Shown here: positions 17,189-27,492 of the stretch, one piece after another
Layout of the letters: each line of letters begins with the position of its first letter
Numbering within the stretch: the first letter of the stretch is position 1
NCBI RefSeq assembly: GCF_003344865.1
Contig: NZ_CP031166.1
Coordinates: forward strand, 372,001 to 436,000
DNA from: Euzebya pacifica
Lineage (GTDB): Bacteria > Actinomycetota > Nitriliruptoria > Euzebyales > Euzebyaceae
Direction of reading: 5' to 3'
Length of the DNA: 64,000 nucleotides
Position numbers and translations under genes: made by a program
Notes under the pieces: model-generated
Told to the model about the DNA's origin: nothing
What the model saw: the letters and a program-made list of their open reading frames with translations, nothing else
The model's database searches: none

Positions 17189-18274
17189 TCACAGGTTCGC
17201 GATGGTCAAGGCCTGTGCGACGACGGGCATGGCGAGGACCGGCCCGACCGTCCAGGCCGGAACGGCGGGAAGTGCGACGCCGAGCATTGACTGCCCGGTG
17301 GCGCGGGTCGTCCACCAGGCGGTGCCGATGAACGTCACCCCCCAGACGGCCATCACCAGCGCGGTGGCCAGGCCAACGCCGAGCAGGCCGGTGCCGGTGG
17401 TCGCAAGCGCCAAGGGGACCCCGGCGAGCAACGGCATGACGAGGGTGTCGCCGAGTCCGTGACCTTCCACCCCCCGGCGGTTGCGGATCACGGCTCCGCC
17501 CGCCTCGTGGACGCCGATGATGAGCGCGACGGCACCGATGGCCGCAGGGTTGACCGCTGCGGCGTTGGAGGCGACGAGGGCGCCCACAGCGACGACTGTG
17601 ACGGCCGCCCAGATCTTGGCGATCCCGGTGTCGACCCACGCGGTCGCCCAGTCGATGACCGCCAGCAGGAGGCCGCCGGCGACGAACGGGATGAGTGCGG
17701 CGGCGGCGGCCACCCCGGCCTGTGTCGCGATGACACCGGTCAGGCCGGCGGCGACGACGGCACCGGCGGTGATGGCACCGGCGGGCGGGTTCCAGGCTGC
17801 GCGGACCAGCGGCCGTTCGAACCGTTCCTGCGGGTCATCGGCGGTGTTGGCCACGACCGTTTCGATCCGTCCGGTGAGTTGCCGGCCGGTGTGGGCGGCG
17901 AGCAGGCAGTCCAGCGCGAGGGAGTCGCGCGGGTCACCGGACACAGCCACGGCACGCAACTCGGCAACGTCGGCGGCGTGGGTGTCGGCGTCGGCCGCCT
18001 CTGCGACGCCGGCAGGGAACTCACTCGGGACCCCGGCTCCTCCGTTGACGGCACGGTGCAGGTCGCGGTGCTCGGGGAGGCTGAACACGTCGCCGTCGAC
18101 GCTGATTGCGTCGTTTCCGGCTAGGTCAGCGCAGGCGATGTAGGCGGCGAGGTAGCGGGCTTCAGCGGTGGTGTTGGTGTCCACCGGCACGTGGGGCAGG
18201 CGTCGTCCGGCGTACCGCACGGCGGTAGCGCCGCTCATGGCGGCAAGGAGAACGGCAAGAAGGGCAGCGGTCAC
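17189..18274 (-). CDS. pilD: Divergent prepilin peptidase (A24/PilD-like) with a large insertion
   Basis: 361 residues from GTG 18274. The N-terminal helix ends in AVRYAGRRLP, matching the PilD N-x-V-x-Y-R-x-P turn. The two aspartates of A24 enzymes fit LLAVIDWATAWVD (about 210) and GHGLGDTLV (about 275), with several membrane helices from about 165 onward. The enzyme would cleave leaders after the RG of the prepilins and may methylate Phe1. Between the first helix and the rest lie about 130 soluble residues instead of the usual short CxxC loop. A promoter motif precedes the start. Assignment rests on motif order, so other A24-like enzymes remain possible. Confidence 0.72.
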   Translation of the reverse strand: MTAALLAVLLAAMSGATAVRYAGRRLPHVPVDTNTTAEARYLAAYIACADLAGNDAISVDGDVFSLPEHRDLHRAVNGGAGVPSEFPAGVAEAADADTHAADVAELRAVAVSGDPRDSLALDCLLAAHTGRQLTGRIETVVANTADDPQERFERPLVRAAWNPPAGAITAGAVVAAGLTGVIATQAGVAAAAALIPFVAGGLLLAVIDWATAWVDTGIAKIWAAVTVVAVGALVASNAAAVNPAAIGAVALIIGVHEAGGAVIRNRRGVEGHGLGDTLVMPLLAGVPLALATTGTGLLGVGLATALVMAVWGVTFIGTAWWTTRATGQSMLGVALPAVPAWTVGPVLAMPVVAQALTIANL

Positions 18275-18279
18275 TTGTC

Positions 18280-18293
18280 AGATGGTCGGCCGC
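18280..18293 (-). promoter_or_regulatory. CGACC-type promoter motif before pilD-like gene
   Basis: Minus-strand GCGGCCGACCATCT ends 5 nt before GTG 18274. It differs from the consensus at two edge positions. Confidence 0.55.
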
Positions 18294-18309
18294 GGCCTGC
18301 CCGGGTGCC

Positions 18310-20553
18310 TCAGGCTGCGGCCTTCTTGGCGGCCCTGGCGGCTTCGCGCTGCGCCTTGGCGACCTTCCAGTGGGCGTTGCACAGCCCGCCCTTGGCCCAC
18401 TTGCCGGTGCAGCCGTCCTTGGTGCAGTCGGCACGCTCCGACTCGATTCCCGTTGGGGTACCCGTGCGGTACCAGCGGGAGTGGTGCCGCTTGCACCATC
18501 CCATCGCCGAGTGTTCCTCGCCGCACTTGACGCCGTCCTCGATCACCGAGCAGCCCTTGTCGTCGGTCTTGACGACGGTGCGCTTCTTCCGCTTGGCCTT
18601 GGTCGCGGGACGACGGCTGCGGCGACGCTTGGGGGGCTCAGGGATGTCCACCGGCTGGATGGCTTCGACGGCTGCGGCAACGGCGGCCGCGTCGGTGCCT
18701 GCGGCACGTGCGGTCTGGGCACTGGCCTGCTTGGCCTGCAGCGCCGCAGCGAACGCGGCCTCCATGATCGCGACGGGTTCGAACACCAGCCGGGCGCGGC
18801 CGTGCCGGTAGGCGGTCTCCTCACCGGCCGCCCACTCCTCGAGCCTCTCGATGATGTCGACGAGCGTGTCGGCGGCGTCCTCGCACGCGGACGCGGCGAT
18901 CCGGGCGATGTTGGCGGTGTTGGCGGCGTCAGCGGCGTCCTTGCGGGCGACGTCGGCGGCGTCCCCGGTGGCGGTCGCGGCGGCGGCGCGGGCACGTTCG
19001 GCGCGTGCCTGCTGCTCGGCGTGGATGCCGCGGACCTCGTCGGCCATGTCGCGAACGCGCTGGTATGCGCCGGTGGCCGCCTTGGTCGCGGGGGCGTACA
19101 GCGCGTCGGTCGGTGGGATCTTGCCGGTCATCACCATCTTGACGGTCATCGCGATCCACTTGACCTCCTCGGAGGAGATCTTCATGCGGTCGGCGACCTT
19201 GTCGATGCGCTGCTGCGGGGTGCCGGACTCCGGCGGTCCGCCGTGGCCCAGGAGCCACCGGGCGACGTAGGCCTGGCGCTCCGACAGTCGCGCCGACTTG
19301 GCGTCAGCCAGGATGGGGGTGCCGTCGGTGAGGTGGCTGGGGTCCGCCAGGGCCCCTTCGATCTCGCGGCGCAGAACGGGGTGTCGCATGATGCTCAGGG
19401 CTCGATTCCTCTGTCCTCCGGCCCAGGTGCGGGACCGGTCGTAGGTCTGTCCGATCGTTGAGAGGTCCTGCGGCTCGTAGCCGCCGAGTCCGTGGTTGCG
19501 CTGGAGGATGTCGCGCAGTTCGGGGTCCAGGACCTTGGTCATGATCTCGTCGACCTTGGCGAGGGTGTCGAGGTACTCGACGACCTCCACCGGACCGGCT
19601 GCGGTGTCGGCGGTCAGGTCGAGGTACTCGTCGCCGTCGTCGCCGCCGGCGGTGGCGTTGAGGCTGACGGTGCTGGTCGGCATCAGGACCTGTGCCACGG
19701 CCTGCTTGTTGACAAGGATCGGCTTGGGTCGCCGGGCGAGGCGGTCGACGACGAGTCCGTGGAGGGTTTCGTCGTGGGGGTGCAGACCCGTTTCGTTCTC
19801 CACCCGCTCAGCGGTCTTGAGGATCGCCCGCTTGGCCTTGAACGCGGCACGGGTCAGGTGGGGGTGCTCGTTGCTCCACACCTCGTCGCGGACCTGGTCA
19901 AGCATCCGGAAGTGCGCGTGGGATGACAGGGGGGCCTGGTTGGGGTCGTAGCTGTCGAGGGCGATCATCATCCCGAGCCGGGCGGCCTGCAGCAGGTCGT
20001 CCCATTCGGTCGTGGCACCGTGCCGCCAGACACGCGCCCGCTTGTTGGCCAACGGGCCGGCCCCCAACGCGAAGATCGAGGTGACCGCCTCGTTCAGTTC
20101 GATGTCGGCGAAGCGGGTGCGCTGCTGCTCGGGGGTGGCGTCCACGGCGGCGCGGACGGCGAGCCACCAGCGGGCGGAGGCCCGCAGCAACGCGTGGTCG
20201 GTCACGCTGGTCAGGCACGACACGACGGCGTGTCGGCGCAGCCGCTGCCGGTCAGACGCGCTGATGGTGTCACCGATGATGAGCGCGGCGTACTCGTCGA
20301 TGGCGGCCCCGGCGCGTAGGCCCACGGTGGTGACGTCGAAGCGGTCACCCCGGAGGTGCCCGTTGATTCCGTCGAGGTCACCGAGGTCGGCGTCGGCGGG
20401 GTCGCTGATCCGGTCGTTGCCGATGACGGTGTCGGCGATGCGGCGGATCTCCGGCGAGGTGTCGGCCTTGGCCGATGCCCGCTCGATCGCGGCGACAGCG
20501 AGCGCGTCGCCAACAACTTGCTGCGTCCAGTCTTGGATGTCGTCGTTCTTCAT
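18310..20553 (-). CDS. Large sigma-70-like factor with Cys/His-rich C-terminal tail
   Basis: 747 residues. A sigma region 2-like segment spans about 165-225 (WDDLLQAARLGMMIALDSYD), region 3 about 230-290, and region 4 about 335-395 (LRDILQRNHGLGGYEPQDL then DRSRTWAGGQRNRALSIM). Residues 1-160 are an unusual helical N-terminus. After region 4 come about 350 extra residues: an Ala-rich coiled coil (to about 640), a basic linker (KRRRSRRPATKAKRKKR), then CSVIEDGVKCGEEHSAMGWC and a second Cys/His set ending GLCNAHW. The whole is far longer than normal sigma factors. It could be a sigma factor fused to nucleic-acid-binding zinc knuckles, or a sigma-derived DNA-binding protein. GAAGG precedes the ATG. 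Confidence 0.8.
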   Translation of the reverse strand: MKNDDIQDWTQQVVGDALAVAAIERASAKADTSPEIRRIADTVIGNDRISDPADADLGDLDGINGHLRGDRFDVTTVGLRAGAAIDEYAALIIGDTISASDRQRLRRHAVVSCLTSVTDHALLRASARWWLAVRAAVDATPEQQRTRFADIELNEAVTSIFALGAGPLANKRARVWRHGATTEWDDLLQAARLGMMIALDSYDPNQAPLSSHAHFRMLDQVRDEVWSNEHPHLTRAAFKAKRAILKTAERVENETGLHPHDETLHGLVVDRLARRPKPILVNKQAVAQVLMPTSTVSLNATAGGDDGDEYLDLTADTAAGPVEVVEYLDTLAKVDEIMTKVLDPELRDILQRNHGLGGYEPQDLSTIGQTYDRSRTWAGGQRNRALSIMRHPVLRREIEGALADPSHLTDGTPILADAKSARLSERQAYVARWLLGHGGPPESGTPQQRIDKVADRMKISSEEVKWIAMTVKMVMTGKIPPTDALYAPATKAATGAYQRVRDMADEVRGIHAEQQARAERARAAAATATGDAADVARKDAADAANTANIARIAASACEDAADTLVDIIERLEEWAAGEETAYRHGRARLVFEPVAIMEAAFAAALQAKQASAQTARAAGTDAAAVAAAVEAIQPVDIPEPPKRRRSRRPATKAKRKKRTVVKTDDKGCSVIEDGVKCGEEHSAMGWCKRHHSRWYRTGTPTGIESERADCTKDGCTGKWAKGGLCNAHWKVAKAQREAARAAKKAAA

Positions 20554-20823
20554 GCGCCTTCAGCCCTGTCGGTCCGGTTCCCGTGCGGTGTCCCGCAGGC
20601 GGTCGTGTGTCCGACTGGGTCATTCCGAGGGATTGGCCGAAAGGGCTGCCTTGAGGCGCTTACGTGACCAGTTGACGCCGTCACCCGACCGGTCCCAACG
20701 AAATGCAAAAACCGCCTATGACCTGCGCTTTTGGTGCCCACTCCGTGTCCCGTGAAGAAAACTGGAGAAGGTGTAACCTGACCCGACATTTCAGCTGGGG
20801 CTGCTCGCTTCCCCGTGTGGCCG
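20554..20823 (-). other. Intergenic region upstream of sigma-like gene
   Basis: 270 bp that are visibly richer in A/T than the surroundings, especially 20690-20780. It probably holds the promoter of the sigma-like gene and the end of the prepilin transcript from 21303. No gene or clear hairpin terminator was found. Confidence 0.5.
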
Positions 20824-21303
20824 TCAGTCTCCGAAGGGGCCGCCGGCGATGACGTCGGTAGCCTCACAGGCACCGAAATCGACATCCCCTGGCCGCCGCC
20901 CAGTCGGGTCCACCTCAAGGGCCGCGCAGGACCCGAACCGCAGCAGCACCACCCTGCCGTCCCCCAACGACGGGGCGTCCCGCACAACGACCAGACGGAA
21001 CCGCTGCTCCTCCTCCACCGCCAGCGCCAGTTCCTGCTCCGGGATCGTGATCGTGTCCGCGACCACGGTCAGCAGGTGCTCTGCGGGGTTGCCGGACTGC
21101 GACTGCCGGGCTCGCGCCCGCGCTTCCAAGTCGATGGCACGCAACGTCGTGTCCACGTAGTTGTCACGCGCAGCGTCCGCCGGTTCGCGCAACAGCCCGT
21201 ATGACACCGACGTCAGAATCCCCACCACGACCAGGACCACCGCAAGTTGAACGATCTCCACACCTCTGGTGCGGCGCCGGCGTGCAAGTCGGGTCAGGTT
21301 CAT
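20824..21303 (-). CDS. Prepilin-like protein with Gln at position 5
   Basis: 159 residues from ATG 21303. The leader MNLTRLARRRRTRG is followed by VEIVQLAVVLVVVGIL, so the mature protein would begin Val-Glu-Ile-Val-Gln. The usual Glu5 is replaced by Gln and Phe1 by Val. The head (DNYVDTTLRAIDLEARARA ... TITIPEQELA) aligns by eye with the heads of the giant pilins at 8482 and 27493. Pilins without Glu5 are known at filament tips (GspK type). A promoter motif sits 5 nt before the start. Confidence 0.75.
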   Translation of the reverse strand: MNLTRLARRRRTRGVEIVQLAVVLVVVGILTSVSYGLLREPADAARDNYVDTTLRAIDLEARARARQSQSGNPAEHLLTVVADTITIPEQELALAVEEEQRFRLVVVRDAPSLGDGRVVLLRFGSCAALEVDPTGRRPGDVDFGACEATDVIAGGPFGD

Positions 21304-21705
21304 GGGGGTGATGGTCGACCGGTCATGCACGGCGGACCGTGCCAAGGGATAGGGGTTGGACGGGTGCCGGATCGGACTGACGAGGCTTGGACACACACGC
21401 CGGGGTCGGACGACCGCGCCGACCCGGCACCGCCACCGTTCACGGTGGTCCGCCCGATACGCTGCGTCACCCCGGGCCCGGGGCCGCCGCGTCGATCCGG
21501 TCCGCAGCCCGACCCGCCGACGCACCCTGCCCAGCGGACGAGCCGAACCAGGGATACCCGCACCCGCCCGATGGCCACCCGCCCCCGCCGCATGGCCGCA
21601 CATCTTCGTCGCAGCAGTCATACCCGGTCCGTCCACCCCAGGGGGCCAACACCGTTGCGGCCACCAGCCAGACGGCGGGAAGCACCGACTACAAGCAGGG
21701 GAGGA
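21304..21705. other. 402-bp intergenic region
   Basis: No convincing gene. It holds the promoter motif for the prepilin at its left edge, a small hairpin CCACCG-TTCA-CGGTGG at about 21433-21448, and the self-complementary CCCCGGGCCCGGGG near 21470. Either could end the transcript of the CAP/CWB2 gene. Confidence 0.45.
21309..21322 (-). promoter_or_regulatory. CGACC-type promoter motif before prepilin 21303
   Basis: Minus-strand CCGGTCGACCATCA, an exact consensus copy, ends 5 nt before ATG 21303. Confidence 0.6.
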
Positions 21706-23256
<1,551 letters not shown>

Positions 23257-23262
23257 GCCCCT

Positions 23263-23276
23263 TCACAGTCGACCAC
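23263..23276 (-). promoter_or_regulatory. CGACC-like promoter motif before 23256 gene
   Basis: Minus-strand GTGGTCGACTGTGA ends 6 nt before ATG 23256. It is a weaker match, with CT in place of CC in the core. Confidence 0.45.
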
Positions 23277-23358
23277 CACCGGCAACACGCCACCCCCGTC
23301 CTGCACCCCGCCGCACCCGGGGCCGATCCCGCCCGTGACCACCAGGCCCACCAGACCG

Positions 23359-24858
23359 TCACCGGTCCGGGTAGTCGCGGACCACCTCGCCAAGGATCGT
23401 GTTGTGCCAACCCGGCGGCACCCCATCGGCGATCTCCTGCGCCAACCCCACCAGCAAGTCCGGGGTCGCACCGCCGGTGGTGACGTCGATGACCAGTGAC
23501 CGGTCCACATCGTCCCAGACCAGCTGGATCGTCCACGTCCCCCCGTACGGCTGCGGGTACACCATCGCCCAGCCATCCGCCACCGGGACCACCGACCCAC
23601 CATCCGGGGCGACCGGCTTCGCCCCGTCAGCCGGCCCGTACGGAGCGAGCAGCGCCGTGACCGACCCATCCGGCCCCGACCAATCACATGAGTCCATCGC
23701 CCCCGGCACCGCCGACAGATCCGACAGGTTCGGGCCGGCCAGCAGCCGCGGAGACCCCACCAGCCGGTCAAGCACCGGGCCGGGCAGGTCCAAGCACAAC
23801 CCCGCCGGCACCGTCAACAGGCCATCCATCGACGAAGTGCCGGTCAGATCGGCCACCACAAGCGCACCCAACCCGGTTGCCCCCTCCCCCACAACCAACC
23901 CCTCGTCACCATCAACCCGGGCCACACCCTCACCGGCCGCCCCACCAGCGGCAGCGCCGGTCTCGGGCCACCCAGCCCCCAGATCGGTTGGCACCTCCTC
24001 GTGCACCCACCGGGCCACGTGCAGGTCCACCCCGACGACCACCGGCCCTTCCTCACCAGCGACCATCCGCACCGTCGACGCTGGCAACCCCCGCAACGAC
24101 GACCCAACATCGGCCCGCAACGACCCCGGCACCACCGGATGCAACGTCACCTCCGACCAGCCCACACCCTCCACCGGATCAGCGATCGTGAACGTCCACG
24201 CCCGATGCGGAACACGCGCCCCTTCCAACAACGCCGTCAGCGTGTCGGTCACCGCCAGCCAGGACACCTCCCCGGGGTCCAACGGCCCCCCATCAGGCAG
24301 CACCGGCCCCCCAGGCACCACCACCGGTCCGGCCGCCGGATCACCCAACAACCGGCCATCAGCAACAGCCCAGTCCAATCGCCACCACCCACCGAACCGG
24401 CCATCGGACTCAAGTACCGCGCCGCCCGATGCCAACCCCCCATCAGTACGGAACCCCGTCGGCGGCACCGGGAGGCTGCGCGGCCACTGACCATCCAACG
24501 CCTGGGCGACAAGCACCGCGGGCGCCCCAGTCGCCTCGGCCCACCGGCCCCACTGGCCCACGTTCACCACCGGCCACGACCGCGCCGCCCAGCCGTCCAC
24601 CTCATCGACCGGCACCACCCGGTCCGGCGGAAGCACCCGCACCGGATCGTCCAACCCGACCACGGCAACGGCCGGGTCGACGGGGACCGCACGAACCGCT
24701 GGCGGCAGATCATCGGCCGCCAACGGACCATCCCAGTGCGGCCACTCCCGACCAGCCACCCCTGAGGACGGACCAACCAACGCCCACACCAGCACCGCCA
24801 CCACAACGACGGCCATCACAACAACGACACGGACACGGGAACCAATCAGCGCAGTCAC
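23359..24858 (-). CDS. Single-pass membrane protein of unknown function
   Basis: 499 residues from GTG 24858 (VTALIGSRVRVVVVMAVVVV). A short N-terminus and one membrane helix (about 8-30) precede a large Gly/Pro/Val/Trp-rich outer region. The frame is open to 25023; GTG 24858 is chosen because a promoter motif ends 5 nt upstream and the extra sequence overlaps the remnant of another gene. No family was recognised. It lies between two genes for wall-bound proteins. Confidence 0.6.
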   Translation of the reverse strand: MTALIGSRVRVVVVMAVVVVAVLVWALVGPSSGVAGREWPHWDGPLAADDLPPAVRAVPVDPAVAVVGLDDPVRVLPPDRVVPVDEVDGWAARSWPVVNVGQWGRWAEATGAPAVLVAQALDGQWPRSLPVPPTGFRTDGGLASGGAVLESDGRFGGWWRLDWAVADGRLLGDPAAGPVVVPGGPVLPDGGPLDPGEVSWLAVTDTLTALLEGARVPHRAWTFTIADPVEGVGWSEVTLHPVVPGSLRADVGSSLRGLPASTVRMVAGEEGPVVVGVDLHVARWVHEEVPTDLGAGWPETGAAAGGAAGEGVARVDGDEGLVVGEGATGLGALVVADLTGTSSMDGLLTVPAGLCLDLPGPVLDRLVGSPRLLAGPNLSDLSAVPGAMDSCDWSGPDGSVTALLAPYGPADGAKPVAPDGGSVVPVADGWAMVYPQPYGGTWTIQLVWDDVDRSLVIDVTTGGATPDLLVGLAQEIADGVPPGWHNTILGEVVRDYPDR

Positions 24859-24863
24859 CCCCA

Positions 24864-24877
24864 CTACGGTCGACCAC
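24864..24877 (-). promoter_or_regulatory. CGACC-type promoter motif before 24858 gene
   Basis: Minus-strand GTGGTCGACCGTAG ends 5 nt before GTG 24858 and decides the start choice for that gene. Confidence 0.45.
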
Positions 24878-24931
24878 ACGCCCCCGGACGCCCACCAACA
24901 AGCCGCAGTGTCGTCGTGCGACCCCTTCTCC

Positions 24932-25655
24932 TCACCGACCGGGGACGCCGGCCGCGAGGGCCAACAGGACATCCTCCACCACGTCCGGGTCGTCCACGGC
25001 GTGCCGCCAGATGGCGCGCGCATCGGTCATCCCGTCGACGAGCACCAGGACACGGACGGCATCCCCCCGCGAATGCATCGTGGCGAGCAGATCCCGCGGG
25101 TCGTGGCAGGACAACAACTGGGCGACGTCCTACACATGGCGTTCCGGGTACTCCTGGACGCCGATCTCGGTATTGCGCCCGCCACTTGGCGATGACCGCA
25201 CCACCGGGGAAGGGCAACGGGACCCGTGCACGGACCCCGTCGTAGCCCACCGGAACACGTCGCGCGTCCCCCAGCAACGCGCGCCGTCGGGCACCGCCAC
25301 CGTCGATCCGACCCAAGGGTCGTGAGGTCGGCACCCGAGACGTCGGGGGCGAGCAAGTCCACCCTGAGCACCGCGCCTCCGGTACCGGCCGGCCGGTCGG
25401 TGAACCGGTTGAGCCGACCGTCGGTCACGCTGGGGTCGGGCCCCAGACCGAACCGATCCACAACCGTCTCGGCCATCCGCCACGGACCCCACGCCCGACG
25501 CGGATGTCAACCAGCACGTCCGCGTCAGTCGTCTGACGCTTCGGTACCACACCCGCAGCATGGACCAGCGCCCGCACCATCAGCCCGCCGACAAGGACCC
25601 ATGGGGGCAGCTCGTCCGTCGGGACCAAGGCCAGGTCGAGAACGAACTTCCACGC
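24932..25655 (-). pseudogene. Frameshifted nucleotidyltransferase (AbiEii-like) remnant
   Basis: Family-like sequence continues from 25655 down to 24932 only if the frame is changed several times. The pieces in order are WKFVLDLALV, PPWVLVGGLMVRALVHAAG and TTDADVLVDIR (first frame); MAETVVDRFGLGPDP, VLRVDLLAPDVSGADLTTLG (second); STVAVPDGAR (third); RRVPVGYDGVRARVPL and GAVIAKWRAQYRDR (first); and EYPERHV, an in-frame TAG, DVAQLLSCHDPRDLLATMHS (third). GG-L-V with T-x-D-A-D is the nucleotidyltransferase active-site signature. The sequence order fits actinobacterial AbiEii-type proteins, the toxin side of some type IV toxin-antitoxin systems. No intact antitoxin partner is visible nearby. Confidence 0.8.
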
Positions 25656-25660
25656 ACGGT

Positions 25661-25693
25661 GATCGTGATCCCTCCACCGCAGGGATCACGATC
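25661..25693. repeat. Perfect 13-bp inverted repeat
   Basis: GATCGTGATCCCT, a 7-nt loop CCACCGC, then AGGGATCACGATC, immediately upstream of the pseudogene remnant. It may be an operator of the lost gene or the scar edge of an insertion. The 230 bp from 25694 to 25923 contain nothing else that I can support. Confidence 0.7.
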
Positions 25694-25923
25694 GCGGCTA
25701 CCGGGCCGAGCAGGGCGACCCTGCCGGATACGAATCGTCGTCGCACCCGAGCCGACATGCCAGACCCGACCGGCCCCACCGCTCAGGATCCCAGGGGCGC
25801 CTCCTCCCCCGGCATCCCAGCCCGCAAGTCAACTCCCGGATTACAGACCGTCCCGATGACCAGCAGCGCCGACAACCCCAAGCCCGGCCCACACCAGACG
25901 ACACCAACAGCAAACCGGACTGG

Positions 25924-27390
25924 TCAGCACTCCTGGGTGAACATCGAGTCCATCACCTCAGCAATCACCGTGTAATCGCCCACGATCGTGACCGGCAGGC
26001 AGTAGGCCGCAGTGCCGGCAGTGGAGGCAGGAACGTGCTCGCCACGGATCATTACCAGCGCGGCGTCACGGGAGGCCTGGCGGGCAGCCGCCGCCAGACC
26101 CCACGCCCACCCGTCGGCCATGTCACCATCAATGACAAACAGCTCCGCCACCCCACCGGTCTCGAGCCCCCACAGGGACTCCGCGACCGCCAACGCAGTC
26201 TCGTCACGGGTCGCACCAGCAACCCGGTCATGGGCACCCAGCTGGTCGGCCGCCTGCTGAGACACCGCAGCAGTCCCACCCAACACCGTCGGCAGACCGC
26301 CCGACGAGACGACGAAGTCGACGACCGCGTCCGGGACCCGGTCGGTCGGGGTCAACACGACCGGTTGGCCGGTCGCCGCCGCACGAGAGGCGACCGCGAT
26401 CGAGTCGGCCCAGTCATCGGCACGCGCCACCAGTACACGGTCGGGTGGCCCGTACAGCTCCACGGCATGACGGGCGATCGCCAGGGCGGTCTCCACCCGA
26501 CCGGACCCGGCCAGCCGGACCGGGACCAGACCAAGGTCGGCCACCGCCTGCTCGACTGCTGGCGACAGGGCCGCCTCACCACCGAGCAGGTAGACGGTCG
26601 CACCGGCCGGGAACCAGTCGGTCAGGAACTCAGCGGTCACCGCATCCAGCTGGTCGGTGCCGGTGAACAACACCGGCCCATCACCGGCCAGTGGCGACCC
26701 TGCCAACGAGTCAGCGAACACGTCGTCACGCGACAGCACCGCATGGGCAGCGGAGTGCAGCGACGGCCACGTCATCTTCGCCAACCCAACAGCAGCAGCC
26801 GCCGGATCAGCCTCGAGCACTCGGAAAGGCGGACGCCGCTGGGGCTCCGGTTCCGGCTCCGGATCGGGGCCGGGGGTGGCTCCGGCCTCGGTCTCACGGA
26901 CCACGTAGGCGACGTAGACCCGGTCCTGGAAGTCCGGGTGGACGGGGCTTGGGGTGACGACGACCGCGCCGACGCCATGGCTGTCCAAGCCATCCTCGGC
27001 GTAGGGCACGCCGGTGCTGGCCGTGGCGTCATAGACGGCGTCCCGGAACCCCTGCTGACCATCGGCCCGGTTGAAGTCGCGGTGGAAAAGGCCGCCGTAG
27101 GCGTTGGCGGCATCGGGCACCTCGGTGACGTCGACCGGGTCGGGGGCGCCGTTGGCGGCCCGTTCCGCCCAGACCTCCGCGACCGCGCGGAGATCCTCGT
27201 GCCCGCCGGTCAACGGGCCGCGTGACAGTCCCTCTCGCGCCGCCGACATGCCGTTCTCGGCGTCGGTGTAGGCGGCTGCGTAGTCGTAGGGGCCCTCGAC
27301 GATCTCTTGGGCGTGTGCGGGCGCGGCGAGGCTGGCGACGGCGATGAGCAGGGCCATCAGGGTGGCCGTGAGGGTGGTGGTGCGGGTCAT
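25924..27390 (-). CDS. Secreted protein with cell-wall-binding type 2 repeats
   Basis: 488 residues from ATG 27390. The signal peptide is MTRTTTLTATLMALLIAVAS ... APAHAQ. An N-terminal domain (about 30-185) follows, with WAERAANGAPDP and YGGLFHRDFN; it is possibly a divergent CAP domain but lacks clear catalytic residues. A PEPEPEP linker leads to three CWB2-like repeats (FADSLAGSPL, VYLLGGEAALS, VLVARADDWADS, TVLGGTAAVS). It is likely exported and held on wall polymers. It belongs to the same functional group as the CAP protein at 21706. Confidence 0.82.
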   Translation of the reverse strand: MTRTTTLTATLMALLIAVASLAAPAHAQEIVEGPYDYAAAYTDAENGMSAAREGLSRGPLTGGHEDLRAVAEVWAERAANGAPDPVDVTEVPDAANAYGGLFHRDFNRADGQQGFRDAVYDATASTGVPYAEDGLDSHGVGAVVVTPSPVHPDFQDRVYVAYVVRETEAGATPGPDPEPEPEPQRRPPFRVLEADPAAAAVGLAKMTWPSLHSAAHAVLSRDDVFADSLAGSPLAGDGPVLFTGTDQLDAVTAEFLTDWFPAGATVYLLGGEAALSPAVEQAVADLGLVPVRLAGSGRVETALAIARHAVELYGPPDRVLVARADDWADSIAVASRAAATGQPVVLTPTDRVPDAVVDFVVSSGGLPTVLGGTAAVSQQAADQLGAHDRVAGATRDETALAVAESLWGLETGGVAELFVIDGDMADGWAWGLAAAARQASRDAALVMIRGEHVPASTAGTAAYCLPVTIVGDYTVIAEVMDSMFTQEC

Positions 27391-27457
27391 GTGGGTGGTC
27401 CCGGTGTCGGGGTCGATTGCGTGATGTGACCATCCTCGCACGGACGGTCATCCGGCC

Positions 27458-27471
27458 GACGCGATCGCGTC
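27458..27471. promoter_or_regulatory. Palindrome upstream of CWB2 gene
   Basis: GACGCGATCGCGTC, a perfect 14-nt palindrome, lies 68 bp before ATG 27390 and 22 bp after the end of the giant pilin gene. It could be a regulator site for the CWB2 gene. Confidence 0.4.
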
Positions 27472-27492
27472 AGCGTCCGCCCAACATCACCG

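Noticed and set aside
25226-25975. A 249-codon plus-strand open frame across the pseudogene
   Set aside because: Pro/Arg/Thr-rich shadow translation; the minus strand shows ordered family blocks.
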